The notes beneath the pieces were generated by a model. The model was not told the origin of the DNA. It worked only from the letters and a program-made list of their open reading frames with translations, and searched no databases. From Trifolium pratense (lineage: Eukaryota; Streptophyta; Magnoliopsida; Fabales; Fabaceae), in assembly GCF_020283565.1 (NCBI RefSeq), contig NC_060060.1:6882001-6946000 (forward strand): a stretch of DNA of 64,000 nucleotides. The letters run 5' to 3'. Shown in pieces: positions 48,179 to 60,994 of the stretch; position 1 is the first letter of the stretch; every line of letters begins with the position of its first letter. The position numbers were made by a program, and so were the translations under genes.

Positions 48179-51100
48179 TTAAAATCCATTTTGGCTTATC
48201 ATTTCAGCTACCTCACCCATGAGGCTTGCCCCTCTGATTTCTAATAATTGCAGAGCCAAGTCGTCTTCATTCAACTGTCTTAATCCCATGCTCACTCTCT
48301 TCAACATGCCTACATCGAGTTCCTCGATCCATAGTGGCGTGCAACTCACCATCAAGCTCATAAACCCGGACACATAGGCACGCCAAGTTGCACAATCACA
48401 ACGAAGTGATATTTTCCCATCTAGAGCATTTGCAAGAAATTCTAGATGAATCCCAATAACCTTTGGTCGTCGTTTAGATGCTGTTGATGAAGAGTCAATA
48501 CCCCAAGCAAATGTCCCACTAAGTACAGCAAAACATGCCAGAGCATAACCTCTAAGAATGGCAACCACAACCCCAGATTCTCCCGCTTCCTGCTCCACCC
48601 CTTGGGCCGATAAAAACCATGAAGGTAGAGTTTCTGTTATCAAAGATTGAATCAAACTTGTGCCACCAGATATCCAAAGAAAAGAAGCCCCAAGAAGGGC
48701 AGCATGCTTGACACGTGTCATCGATGCAGCAAGAGAAACCTGTCCATATCTCATTCCATATTTAGTCTTCTTTAGCTTGTGCGCTTCACCGTTGGGCAAC
48801 CCACCACTTGCTATATCTCTAACCAAAAGCATTAGAAGAGATACAATTTCTTCTGTCAAGAACATAGCATCTCTAATAGACCTGTAAACTCGCAAGTAGA
48901 GAATTCCAGGAGCAACTGGAGAGATCCCTCCTAAGAAGTGAGAACCAAATCCATGACCAAGGAGGGCACCAACACCACCATTGTTATAAATACAGGAAGA
49001 ACCAAGTCCAAGAGTAGACATAAAGCAACTTTTTAGGAGCTGAACTACAGCATCCCTGCTATGGTGGAAGACAGTTCCAGAAGCAGAGAATACAAAAAAG
49101 TCACTCCAACGCTTCACCTTCTGAGCCCACAAAGAACCTACAATGGGCATGCAAGGCCAGGGGCAACCAGCAGAAAGGTTGATCAAAGAAGGGCCAATCA
49201 AAACAAGAAAGCGCTCAGAAGATTTATCAAGTTTGTAGGTTATTGTAAGACTTAGAAAAGCCGCCAAAGGCAAAGGAAGTGTAGCTGGAGCATTCCCATC
49301 TGCTTGCAGCAGTTCAAAATGTAGTGTCAACAGATTGATATTGTAAACCTTGTCCATATAAATATATAATGTAAACTAATCAGTCTACAAAAAAATAGCA
49401 TGTGCATTCCAGTAACAAAGAAGTATGGATATTTCCAGGTCAATCATAAATCTGGTTGTTAATTGAGACTTGAGAGTTGATCATCACCCAAAAATTTCAG
49501 GTCAAAAGATTTTTTTTTATGGGAAGGTCAGGAGAATTATGAATATGTAAAACACATAAAAAGTTAGTTGGCCTACGGAATGAAAATGATATAAATGCAG
49601 CAAGTATCATCTAAGAAAGTGAATTTGCAAACCTATTGCGAGGCTTGGAACATCAACACCCGTGGCTGCCAGAATTTTTTTGATTTGTTGCTCGACAATG
49701 GATAAATTAGCAGCAGGACTGGGCCAATCGGTTCCATTCATAAAGGCTGGTTTCCATACACCACGTGTTACTTCAGCTGATAAATAGCTTACAATGGTTG
49801 CCAAAGATGCCGGAAGAAAATCAGCAATATCTTTTAGACCTGAGATAAGAAGCAAGCACATAGACTTACTATTAAGCAAAAAATTTCAAAAACGAATAAT
49901 CGGTTACCAAAGGAACTTGTTTCTGCAACTACAAAGGTCACCAAAGGAACTATGGTACAATTGATAAAATCATGTTTCCGTGTTTGTGCATTTTTGCGCT
50001 GCTTAGTTTTTGTGTTTCTGCATTTCTGGTTTGTTTTTACCCAGTTTCACTAATTTGTTGGAAATGGTTTATGTGAAATGCAATAGAAAAAAAAAATAAG
50101 AAAAGAAAGTGAGAGAAGGGAAACATGGTGGTCCCATGAAGTAGCCAAGAGGAAATTGGTTTTAGGACTGAAAGAAAGACTGCAAATAGTTTCATGCTGT
50201 GTTTTTATGACTTTTTTTTGGTACTGTGCAGATCACTGACTCAAAGAAGTAGCCAAGACAGAAATTGTCTTAATATGGTCTTGCTTGTAATTGTAGGTTC
50301 TGCTATCACTGGTCCAATTGGTAGTGTGCTGATCTGTGGTCTAGGATTGCAACCTTGCAAGTTATGCTAACGCTATTGTTTAAGTTATTTTGTTTCTTCT
50401 ATTTGATGTTGTCCCTGCCCCTGGTTTGTTTTAAGTTGAATATTTTTAGAAGTTACTGAGGATAGCTTGTAAGTTCTTAATTTCTCAAATTTGATGTTGT
50501 CCAAAATTTGATTTTCTGATCTTGAAAATCTGAAACAATGATGGGTAATCAGCTTTTGATTGGCTTTATGGAGGTTGAATTCTACTGCTTATGATGATTT
50601 TGATGTTTAATTGTTGCCTTTGGAGAAGAATTAATAAAATAGTGTAATTTTGGAGTAGAAATAAAGGTTAAAAAAGTATAAATTCAGTTCTTTAAAACTC
50701 CAAATACACACAGCTCAAAAAATAAAAACAGTTCACTTTGCAACTTTGCATAAAAAACAGCTTGGTTCCTGAAAGGTTAACAGTTCAGTTTTGCAAAGAA
50801 AAAACAGTTCGATTCGAAAATACAGAACCGGTTCACCGAACCTTAACACCAGTTTGGTTCGACTCGGGAAGAACCATTAATGGTTCAGTTTTTCCGAACC
50901 ATTGTCACGGTTCGGTTCAGTTTTCTTCCTAAACCAAGCCATGAACAGTCCCAGTACCCTCTATCTTTTACATTTTGTTAATAATTATTAAATATCAACA
51001 AATTTCATGAATTCCTACACTACACCTTTACCCCACAATCAAATCAAATGGCAATGCACATACCATAAATCCTATATTATGAAACCCTAAATCTCAACAA

Positions 51101-54100
51101 GCAATATTCCAACATTAAAATGAGAAAAACAATATTTAGAAAATACTAATCCAAGTAAATGAGTAGAAAGGCTGTCATCAGAATTTGGTATCAAAATATC
51201 TTTGGTTTTAGAAAATATTTATATTCAACCTTTTCACTGTCTTAGTTATTCCAAGGATCCCAATGCCATGTTCAATCTTCTTTAATTTTTTCATAGGATA
51301 TCTTTATTCCATAGTTCCGACATTTTTAGTTTAAATTTTAAAGCATGAAAGGCTCAATACAATCCTGAGATAATTCTTAATGATACATAATGATAATGCA
51401 AAATAAAACATGAGGAAATTGGGCAAACCTGTAGCCAGTTCACGGGGACTGAGTCTTCCGTGAGCACAAGCTGTAAGTGCAGCATCAAGAACAAATGGAG
51501 CTGCTTCAAGGATATCCCATGCTGGCACTTTGAGTTTCACCAAAGCGTCGTCCAATGAAGAACCAGAAGAGTTGCTGTTTCCTGAAGTTGTAGATGTCAA
51601 TGATTGAGCACTTTTATTTATTTTCTTGCACATCATGCTTAGGAGTGCATCAACAATCTGAAGAACAGACCCTCCAGGAACAAGAGCACATTGAGTTGAT
51701 GCAAGACATTCTTGATGTTGCTGATACCACGTGCTCAATTTTGGAAAGGAATCCATAAATACAGGCTCTGAAGAAAAACTTATCATTTTTGAAATTCTTC
51801 TGCTTTTTATTCTATCTCTTGGTGATTTCCCAAAGGATGCAAACAGACTATTCCGAACCAATAAAAGGTACTCAGGACCTAACTGTAATCCTAATGCTGG
51901 AGTTGCTGCACCTCCCATCACATGTTCAACAGGTGGATGATTAAACCGCCATAATCTCAGCAGGAGAACAAATGCATTAGAGAACACTGCATGATAAGAG
52001 AGCTTTTCACCAGTTGCAGAAGTCCATGAAACACTAGGAACACATGATCCAAAAGCCTCACATATTGGCATTAGTGCAGCAGCAAGTATTGGAACCTGAA
52101 AAAAGATGGTAAAACGAATTCACAAAATCAGGAAACAAACTATACGCAGAAATAGTGGAGTGAATTGAAGATGCAAACTTTCATTGTGCATGTACAAGTA
52201 TGCGTTAAAATACACAGTTTATAAAATTTGAACATACCGCACCATGTAGGGAGAAAATGTGAACACTATCTACAGGTGAAATTCCAACTAGAAGGACATT
52301 CAAAAATGGAGCATAGCTAATCAAATGGTTTTCAGTCCCAGAGTATTTAGTAGGAACCGGAGGAGAAAGCAATTTTATGATGAAAAAAACGACGTGTTCC
52401 TGCAAACAAAGACAGTCATTATAATCATGAAAGGAAAGAAATGAGCCAGACAAGGTTTTCATATTATGAGAAAGTGAGATCACCTGCACATTCCACCCAC
52501 GTACTAGAGATGCCCCACAAAGAACGGTAGCTGCAGATATCTTTTCTTCATCTGAGCCATTGATTGCAAATTCAAAAATTTTCTCAATCTCTGCTAAGCT
52601 TCCATCCAATTCAAAAGCTTAAAATTCAGTTGCATTACTAACAATATAAAAAATAGAGCATTGATACACACGACTTCAGGAAAAAGAAAGGGGAAACTGA
52701 AGGCAGATATTAGGAAAAACTACAACCAATTAGACAGTTGCCATTTACAAACATAAAAATCTCTATCAATGCATGTGTGGTGAAAATGTCTATTTAAAAT
52801 CTGTGAACCCATCTCAAATTTGGCTCAGAAACAAGTTATATCTCTTCATTTCCAGATGAAAAAGGTCACTTTATCCCAGATTTATAGGACAAGGTACTAT
52901 GCAAAACCTTTTCAATATTAGTTATGGTATATATTACCTTAAGCTTAATTAGTAAAATGGTCCCTTAAAGACATTTTAGGTTTCAAAATGGTCACTTAAA
53001 GAAAAAAAGGTCCGTTTTGGTCCCTTAACTATTGACCGTTAGTCACAATGGTCCCTTCCGTCAGTTTTTAACACAAAATGTATTAGGTGGACTAACATTA
53101 CATTTGGTCCACCATAGATCTCAATAAATCTCTTAATTTAAACCGTTTGATCTTATTGAAAAACAATAGCCATTGAATTTTGAATATACACTATATCTAA
53201 CGGTGCACCATTATCAACTAATTTTTTTCTCTATTTCTTCATCTTCTTCCTTACCTTGTTCATCATCTTCATCATCATGTTCATAAATTATCAAATAAAT
53301 CCAGAAATAATTATCCCCATATGAAATAATACATCAATACAGTCACCTCCTTCTCTCTTTCATCGCTCTTTCAGTTCATTTCTCTTCAGTTCCCTCAAAA
53401 TTTGTTAATAATCGAAGCAAAAGTTTTTAGATTCCCGCAAGATTTTTTGTTTTAGAAACAGCAAAATTATCAATAATCACAATGAGTACAAGGTGAAAAG
53501 AGCAGGATACAAAAGAAACCTGCAACACACCAGAAAGCACAAAAAAAGAACTACGCCAAAAAAAAAAACAGAAAACAACAACTCCCTATACTTAAGGCAA
53601 CTAAACCGAAAGGGAATCAAAGAAACACACGGCAAGAAACACCGGCAACACCAAAATCAATTAAGGAAGCAATGATATATGAGGCAGCAGCATACCTGGA
53701 AGCAGGAGTTGCGACTAAGGCATTAACCAATGGAGGAGTTAATGGTGAACCCTGCATCAATGATGACCAACTAGGCAAATGGTTAGGAATACTACGAGGT
53801 AGTTGATTGCAAGGTGCACCCACATAACCAGGCCAAAAATAAGCTGAGGTATCAATCAGATGTCTCGCAATACAAGCCTCAATAATCAGATGCCATAGGT
53901 TACCAGCTGCAACGAATCATAAAAGAGGCATAATTAGGAGAGCCCAAGACTAACATGAAAAGACCTTAACAGACCACCAAATCCGAGAGCAAATCAACAT
54001 AAGAAAAGATCATCGACAAAAAAAATTATTAAATTAAATGGATCGAGACTAAATTGAAAATGATAAACAATTCAAGACTAAAATTATGATGGCCGAGATA

Positions 54101-56448
54101 ATGATAGAGATAAGGGCCATGTCCTCTGCCCCAGAAATTTAATTAAGAAACACTTACCAGGATAAATGAACGTGTACATATACTAGGTAGTAGGGACCAT
54201 ATTAACTATTTGAACTCGAGAGCCAGGAGTAGGCCCACACTGTTCTTGGTGTTAACTTGTTGTGAAGTTTCCTTACATAATAGTTATAATTGGATGAAAT
54301 TTGTATTGAATTCATCCTAAATAAAACCATTCATTCATTTAAATTTTAGGCCCCCAACATTTTAATTACATTCTTCCCGTATCTGAACATATCACCCACA
54401 AGAAAAAGAATGTATGATCTAGTGCAAATAATGACTGGGGTTCCTTCTGTAACTGACACTTAGATATTCACAAAAGCAAACACTTACAGCAGTTTGTGGG
54501 CAAGTCATTCACATTCATATATTCCAAGTATCCACTATGTCCCGATACAAACATGATAGCCTTGGCAGCAGCCTGATTAGCTACCCAAATAACAGGTTGA
54601 GGTGGATTGAGTAAATCCTGATAGTCACCCAATAACTGTAAACTTGTAACCAATTCCCCACGACGCTTTCCCATAGCCGGCTTGTCCTTCCTTTGATTCG
54701 TAGGGCTACGCTCGGCTTCTTCAATCAGTTCACCTTCCTCTTCTTCAATAAGATTAGTAACCACAAGGGTTGTAATGCACAATAACATACACAAGCAGGT
54801 ATCAAGGCGAGGTACAGGACCCTCACTAGGATCCCTCTCCTAAAAGAACAGGAAAATGAATATGTTAAGTCTCAAAAAGAGCTAATAGAATCCAACAGTG
54901 TGCAAGCTATCAGTGTCCCTAACTCAAATTTAGTCAAGAAGCAGTAGATCTGACAGCGAAAATAGAGAATGTAAAGGACACAACATTTTCACTCATTTTT
55001 ATGGCTGAAATTCTGCATTTGACAGCAGCACCTTACACATTTGTAAGCTCATCAAACAGTTTTTGGGACATAAATGAGGGCAGAAGCCCAGAAGAGGTTT
55101 TAGTTAATCAATTGCCTGAAATGGGTTGTTTCTTACCCGTTGAACCAGTCGCAGTGCAGCAATCCATAAACCTAAAAATGTATTGTGCCATGCAGTACCA
55201 TTAATAGCTTGTAAAGCCTTCACCAACCCTGCAAGCGATAAATGAAAAAGAAAAGGAAAAAAAAAAGAAGGTTATGTATTAGTTGTGAATGGACATATTA
55301 AAAAAAATGAAGGCAGAGAGAGTAAGTAACCAGTAAGAAGTTCAATAGTGGCAGCCATGACATGATGAGCATCCATTGCATCCTCCAGTATTAGATCAAT
55401 GGGAAGCCAAAGTGAACTATCATTATGAGATTGGACCGCACTTGCACTAGCACTTGCAGCCAACATTGAACTCAGCTTCATGTTCTTCTTATTATTCTTA
55501 TTATTATTAGGTTCACAAGACATAGGCCAGTTCGATTTTAAATTCAAAGGAAAAAATGACTCTGGAGATAAATGTTTCAAGCTCCTCAAAATCAAGGAGT
55601 TTGCCGCAAGCTGCTCAAGTTCATCAACGAAAGCTCCCCAATGCGTTGACCTACAAATAAATAAATAGTTAAATAATAATAATAAATATAGAAATTAAGA
55701 AAGGAAAAACGAGTTAGTTAGTTAGTTAGTGAGTTTACATGTTTCGTTGAACTAAGGAGAGGATCCTTGAAGTGAGTTTGTGATGAAGAAAGCGCGCAAT
55801 GAATTGAATTGCGGTTGCGGTATTTTTAGCGTGCAGGTGGTGGGGGTTATCCAATTTTTCAATAGTGAGATCGAGACCGGGATCGACGAATAATAAGGAT
55901 TTGTGGCGTTGGAGTAAGCCTTCGTCTTGTAAGGATGCTTGGAGTAACTGCCAGACAAGAGTGAAAAGAAATTGAACTAGAGCAACGCCAGGGTGAGGGT
56001 GAGAAGGAACATCATGATGATAATCATCATAAAGTTGTGAAAGACTAAGAACGTGGTGAATGGAATTCATAAGAGAGGGATAGTTAGGTGAATTGACTAG
56101 AGAAGAGAGAGAGAATGCGTGTCTGTTGAGGAGGTGTAGGTATAGAGAGTAAGCGGCGGGGTGGAGAACTGGATGTCTGTTGGGAACTACTTTGGTGGAT
56201 AGAAGAGCAAGGACCAGGAAAGGAGGTACCATTCTCACTTCCATCGCTTTCTCGAGGTATTTCCATGTCGCCGGCACGTTATTTTCCCAACATATGTGAG
56301 TTACCAGACGGTGTGCCAGCTCCACCGACGGTAACGACACACCCGCCGTGTTCAGACATGAGCTCACCTCAATCGACCATACAACAGCCTCCGTCTTCTT
56401 CTCTTGTGACCACTTTGTTATCTCTATTACCCGCTCCCACGATACCAT
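48179..56448 (-). CDS. MED33: Mediator of RNA polymerase II transcription subunit 33 (MED5/REF4 family)
   Basis: Ten exons on the minus strand: 56448-55739, 55650-55331, 55228-55137, 54839-54488, 53906-53696, 52598-52484, 52399-52238, 52095-51429, 49839-49633 and 49299-48179. They join in frame to 3957 bases, 1318 residues, close to the known plant MED33 length of about 1300. The protein is a Mediator tail subunit of the nucleus; in Arabidopsis REF4 and RFR1 restrain phenylpropanoid (lignin, sinapate ester) genes. The start MVSWERVIEITKWSQ and the conserved SDEEKISAATVLCGASLVRG and C-terminal blocks identify the family. An upstream in-frame ATG at 56532 exists, but homology begins at 56448. 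A/B paralogue assignment is not possible. Intron 5 holds a Mutator-like end, intron 8 is 1.6 kb. Confidence 0.95.
52935..53105 (-). repeat. Mutator-like element end in MED33 intron 5
   Basis: Spaced repeats of ATGGTCCCTTAAAG, ATGGTCACTTAAAG, TTGGTCCCTTAAC and ATGGTCCCTTCCG at 20-45 base steps form the known pattern of legume Mutator-like termini. No opposite end or target duplication was identified. Confidence 0.45.
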
Positions 56449-57180
56449 CGTCGTCGTATGTATCGTATGTATTCTCTCTAACTCCCTCTGCGTTGCCTTT
56501 TCTGTGCTCTCTGTCTTTTTTTGACTAATCAACTCACTCTCTGTCTTTCTGTGCTCTCTGTCTTTTTTTGACTAATCAACTCACTCACTGTGTACTAGTG
56601 TATTCTTTTCTTTGTTGATTTTTCTTTTTTTAAAGTTGCAGATCTGAATACATGATTATTACTGACATTTGAAGTTTGTCAAATTAATTGTAGGCTTTGT
56701 CAATGACATTAGGCCGTTTTATGCTATTAATTCGGATGTTATGAACCTGTTTAGCGAAATTGAATATGTAATGATTTTAAATGAATGAATATTATTGCAT
56801 TTGTCCAATTTTTCAAAAGCCCGAACTAGTGGTCTTTTGTGGTCTGTTGCGCTTGGCAATAAGAATAACAACGTGGATACTAGTTAAGACTTCTGACCTG
56901 ACTCGAGCATTAGGTGGTTGGATTTACTCGACCGACTCTTTCTATGAATATATAAAGTTCCCGGACGGTAGAACATTAGTAATTTATAGGAATCCTTACC
57001 TAGAAATGATGATGGCCATTCTAACGACCACAGTCAGTTATGTAATCAGTCGGATTTTGGTACGGATTTTTGCATCTATCGGAATCGACGTGGATCATTT
57101 CAAGCTGAAATTCCTGGCACACAGTAGACATATGTTGATTAAAGTGTGTCAACATTTGTCCGTCACGTAGTAGACAGATG
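56449..57180. other. MED33 upstream region with an unassigned open frame
   Basis: The MED33 promoter lies here, with a duplicated phrase TTGACTAATCAACTCACTC (about 56521-56540 and 56567-56586). A plus-strand frame at 56781-57170 (129 codons) has hydrophobic stretches and reads RALGGWIYSTDSFYEYIKF and GRTLVIYRNPYLEMMMA in the middle; I do not recognise it and its end runs into repeat-like sequence. It may be a gene fragment. Confidence 0.35.
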
Positions 57181-58010
57181 TTGACCAACAGAACACAAAT
57201 AATAAAGACAGTAAAGTAAATAACACAAAAGAGTTGTTAACCCAGTTCAGTATAACAGCCTACTCTGGAGGATACCAATCCAGGAATGAAGTCCACTATC
57301 AGCAGTATTACTTCGAAGCTAAACTCCCCCGTTTATAACTCCTCACTTAATCACTACCCAATGCAACTTCTATTTATGAACTCCTAGATATGATACTCCG
57401 TCCCAATTCTCACCTTAACAACACACGCAACGTTGTTATTGTGAAGAAGATTTCCTTCTTGAACTTGGCTGGGTTTTGATGATAACAAACTTTCATCACA
57501 AAAGAAGAAAGGTTATGGAGGCTCAACAAGAGGAAACAAGATGAAGACCAAGTCTTAGGATTTTTAATTTAAATTAATTATAAGTATGATCCTTATCTTT
57601 AATTTATTATTTTCAATAATTATATAACTTAGAATGCTCAGAAATTAGCCTTTAAAATTATAAAAAGCTGTTTTTTAAAAATAGCTGTCAGGGCCTTTTA
57701 AATCAGTGCGCTCGTTAACCGAGTTAAAACGATCTGTTGCTGGTTGTATTTCCAAAACAGTGCAACGATTGAATTTTGAAAACATAACTTTTTAAATCGA
57801 CTGTCCGTAAAAACCGATTTAATATATCCTGGACAGAATGCACTTTTTATGAACCATTGTGATTTTTAAAGATAACTTTTTATTATAAGATTTTTTTGAA
57901 GAGTTGCCTTGTTTCATGGACATTTTCTAAAGCCTCTATAAATATGTTTGTGATCATTACAACTGTTGATAACAACTTTCATATTCACTATATTTCTAAG
58001 TTATTAATAT
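57181..58010. mobile_element. LTR-retrotransposon-derived sequence replacing the 3' half of the HKT gene
   Basis: Phrases such as GTTAACCCAGTTCAG at 57236 onward, GGATACCAATCCAGG and GGGTTTTGATGATAACAA near 57471-57490 are typical of LTRs of legume retrotransposons. No coding region is present, so it may be a solo LTR or a truncated piece; ends are approximate (TGTTGACCAACAG near 57180 is a candidate start). It sits where exons 2 and 3 of the adjacent HKT gene should be. Confidence 0.45.
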
Positions 58011-58161
58011 CACTTTTTCTCATAAACTTTTAAACATATATCTTGTGAAACTTTGCCTATAATTTTCATATATAAACTCAATAAAATACAACATTATTGA
58101 GCCTCCTATAAATCTAAAAAGCAAATTCAGGAGCCGCAGGGAAAAATAGATAGAAACTAAC

Positions 58162-59420
58162 ATCATGAACACAAACAATACCAACATGGCTTGCGAAAGA
58201 ATTGAGATATCCACAATACTTTCTCCTGTATGTCTTGAATTCACACTTTGAAACAACACACCAATCAATTTCTCATAATTATTCAAACCCTTCAAACCTT
58301 CTGAATCCCAATCCATTACATAAAACAATGTAACTTGGACCACAATCAACCCAAAAACAGTAGCCACGAAAAAAACAGAATGCTTCCCCTTTAACAAATG
58401 TTTGTAACCAACCTCTTCTGTATGTTTCAAAAGATAATTACACTCTTTTTTCTTGTAAAATTTTCCCAATACCCATATACAAAATCTTAAACATGCAGGG
58501 TACAATGTGTTCCCAAGAAGTACTTGTGGGATAAGCATAAGTAAAAGACCTGAATTTTGTCTAAAAACAACCATGTTTTCATTTGTTGGAACAAAACCAC
58601 AATTTGCAAAAGTTGATACTATTGTGAAAATAGAGAATGTGGTTATGTTTAGACCCTTGTTTTTTAATACTTGTTTGGCACTAGGAATCATTTCAAGGTA
58701 TAGAGTAACTCCAAATACACCTGTAGTATGGAGAATTACAATGTAACCAAGAACTACATAACCCAAATATTTCATAGACAAGTACCTTAAATTTTCATTT
58801 GTTGTACTCAATGATTCATGTGAAATATTGTGCAAAGATTGGTGTGATTTATTATGCAAAGACTCATGTGATTTATTATGTGAAGATTCGTGTGATATAC
58901 TATGTAAAGATTCGTGCGATTTATTGTGTACCTCGTTTGTGACCATTTCAAGTTCAAGATGAATTTGATCAACAATGAAAGGGTTTAGTGAAGCAAGACG
59001 TGCATGAGAAGAAGCGATTTCATCGAGATCGGTTTTGAGTCTTGATCTAATGAAATGAAGTCCTACCATTGATGTGAAGATTTCACTACCTATGAACATT
59101 AAGATGGTAATGATGATTAGTTGAGGATTAGAAAAAGTTTCCATTTCAACTGTGGACATGCTTGAAACTGTTGTGGCTGAAATGGATGTGAAGAACAAAT
59201 CTAAGTTTTTAGGTTTTGTTTGATTTAAAGGCTTTATAACTTTGAGAAATCCAAAACCCAAAATGGAAATAGAAATGAAATATACAATTTGAATCCATAA
59301 TGGATTTGCTCTTAGGAGAATGAAACGACAAAAACATGCTGCTAAAAAAAAAAATTGATTTGATAAGATAAGTAAGTTTTTGGCATGATGTGTTACAAAG
59401 GTGTTGCAACTTTTTTCCAA
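58162..59420 (-). pseudogene. HKT-type sodium transporter, first exon only
   Basis: From ATG 59420 the frame codes about 420 residues of a class 1 HKT (HKT1-like) Na+ transporter of the Trk/Ktr/HKT family: membrane segments from residue 15 on, and a first pore loop TTVSSMSTVEME (about 83-94) with serine at the filter position that marks Na+-selective HKT1 proteins. A later filter is at FANCGF, and a third pore at NSRHTGE. The exon ends after FVFMM at a GTTAGT donor (58161-58160), the usual first splice point. Exons 2-3, coding the last pore and C-terminus, are absent downstream; retrotransposon sequence and MED33 follow. The exon itself has no stop. A loop between segments has a five-unit 24-bp repeat. 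Confidence 0.85.
58812..58928 (-). repeat. 24-bp tandem repeat inside HKT exon 1
   Basis: Five units start at 58812, 58836, 58860, 58884 and 58908. Each codes eight residues of the form N-K/I-S-H-E/Q-S-L-H, so the frame is kept. The loop is predicted to be cytosolic and gains about ten histidines. Confidence 0.9.
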
Positions 59421-60645
59421 AACAATAGAAAATATTCATCTCTGTTTTTGTCTTTACTAATTTACAAGTGAATATTTTTGTTTTGTTGCAATGAATTCCA
59501 ATGCAAAAGAAGGTATTTAAAGAAATGTTTGTATGCTGCTAAGGTTACAAGTCATGTGGCTATTGGCTATAAGGTGGCTTTATTTAAATGTCTTTTATTT
59601 TTCTAAGTAATTTTTAAATCGTTTATAACTTGATTGAAAGAGAGAATCAAATAATACTTTCTCTGTCTCCTATTAAAAATAGGTATATTTTCAATTCAAA
59701 ATAATGTTATGATTAAAATATTCTTGGACTGTTATAAAATATACTTTCTATGACTCATATTAAAAATAATATTCATATAGGCTGCGTTAATTTTGCTAAA
59801 ATACATGTGATTGGACTAGACAACTTTTGTTGTACATATTCCTTCTCTCGATTTGGAACCATTAACTCAATCATATACCATATTCTATTAGAGGTCCGAG
59901 CAATTTTGCAGCATTCATTTGATTTTTAATCAATAAAGAGTGTGAAGAAGAGTGTGTATTAAAGAATCGAAAAAGGATTCCCTGCAATAGTTTACCCCTA
60001 CAATAGAATCTGAACCACTCATAATTTTTGTATATGAAATTTTAATTTTAAAAAATAAATAAATAGTGTAGATTGCACATAATCCTCTCAATTACTAGAT
60101 AGAATCCATAAAGAATCTATTGCTACGACTTTTCTTCTAAAATTTATGTTAACTCTGCCATTAAAAACATATAGAGTAAATGATGAATAATTTGTTTAGG
60201 TATTAGTCCTCTAGTTTCCAAGAGAAGAGGCCCCTGATAATTTAGAGTTCGGTCGTAAAGTTAGGAAAGTCTGATCAAGAATTGTTTCATCAAAAATTGA
60301 ACCCAGGTTCTTTTAAATGATCCATCCTAAGAAAGCTCATTAATCACTTGAATTCAATATCTTAATTTAAATAATGAATACTTAAAAATGATGATAGTCA
60401 ACGTCATGTTAACTTTTGCTTCAACATCACATGCATGTTAAAGATTCCATAGTGATTATGTTTTCAAAAAACTAATAATACAAGATTTTACCTATGGTCC
60501 ATGATGGTTTGTGTCACAGCCTTAATTAGTTCTAAAACTACCTACCTTATTATATCACACATTTTGAGCACAAAACATAACAATTATTAATTAATTACAC
60601 AAATATATACTTGCTAGCTTGATATCATATTCATATATATGCTAG
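59421..60645. other. HKT promoter and spacer between tandem HKT copies
   Basis: AT-rich, no gene seen. A degenerate Stowaway-like pair of phrases is at about 59655-59790. The region should hold the promoter of the truncated HKT copy. Confidence 0.4.
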
Positions 60646-60844
60646 CTAGGACAAGTGCCAGGCTTTGCCTGCATCCATATTGAATTTCTTGAGCCTCCCA
60701 AAGAACATTATCAAGATAAGTATAAACTTTCCTTGTGTACTCCACCTACCTGAAAATCCAATCCATGAATCTTTGCACATTGAATCAGGTTTCAATTGCC
60801 TTGAACAGCTATATCCTGTTGAGAACCCTACGTTCCCATAAGCA
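60646..60844 (-). pseudogene. Isolated last exon of a second HKT gene
   Basis: After a TATGCAG acceptor the minus strand codes [17 protein letters not shown] (first codon completed by the missing exon), then [26 protein letters not shown] and a stop TAG at 60648-60646. This is the fourth pore ([12 protein letters not shown], glycine filter) and the conserved C-terminus of HKT proteins. It lies upstream of the first exon at 58162-59420 on the same strand, so it belongs to a separate upstream copy, not to that exon. Exons 1 and 2 of this copy were not found to 64000; they may be beyond the window or lost. Confidence 0.85.
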
Positions 60845-60994
60845 CTGCATATCATTTCATCACAATCTTATTCATTGATACCTTGCATATTATAAGTCTA
60901 GTTTCAAAATGTTGACCTTTACCATTTTTAACAAAATAGTGGATTTTATAAATAAAAATTTAGAATAATATGGTGTTATACTAAAAATGGTATG

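Noticed and set aside
60646..60844. Treating the HKT last exon as part of the gene at 58162-59420
   Set aside because: Both are on the minus strand, and the last exon would come before the first in transcript order.
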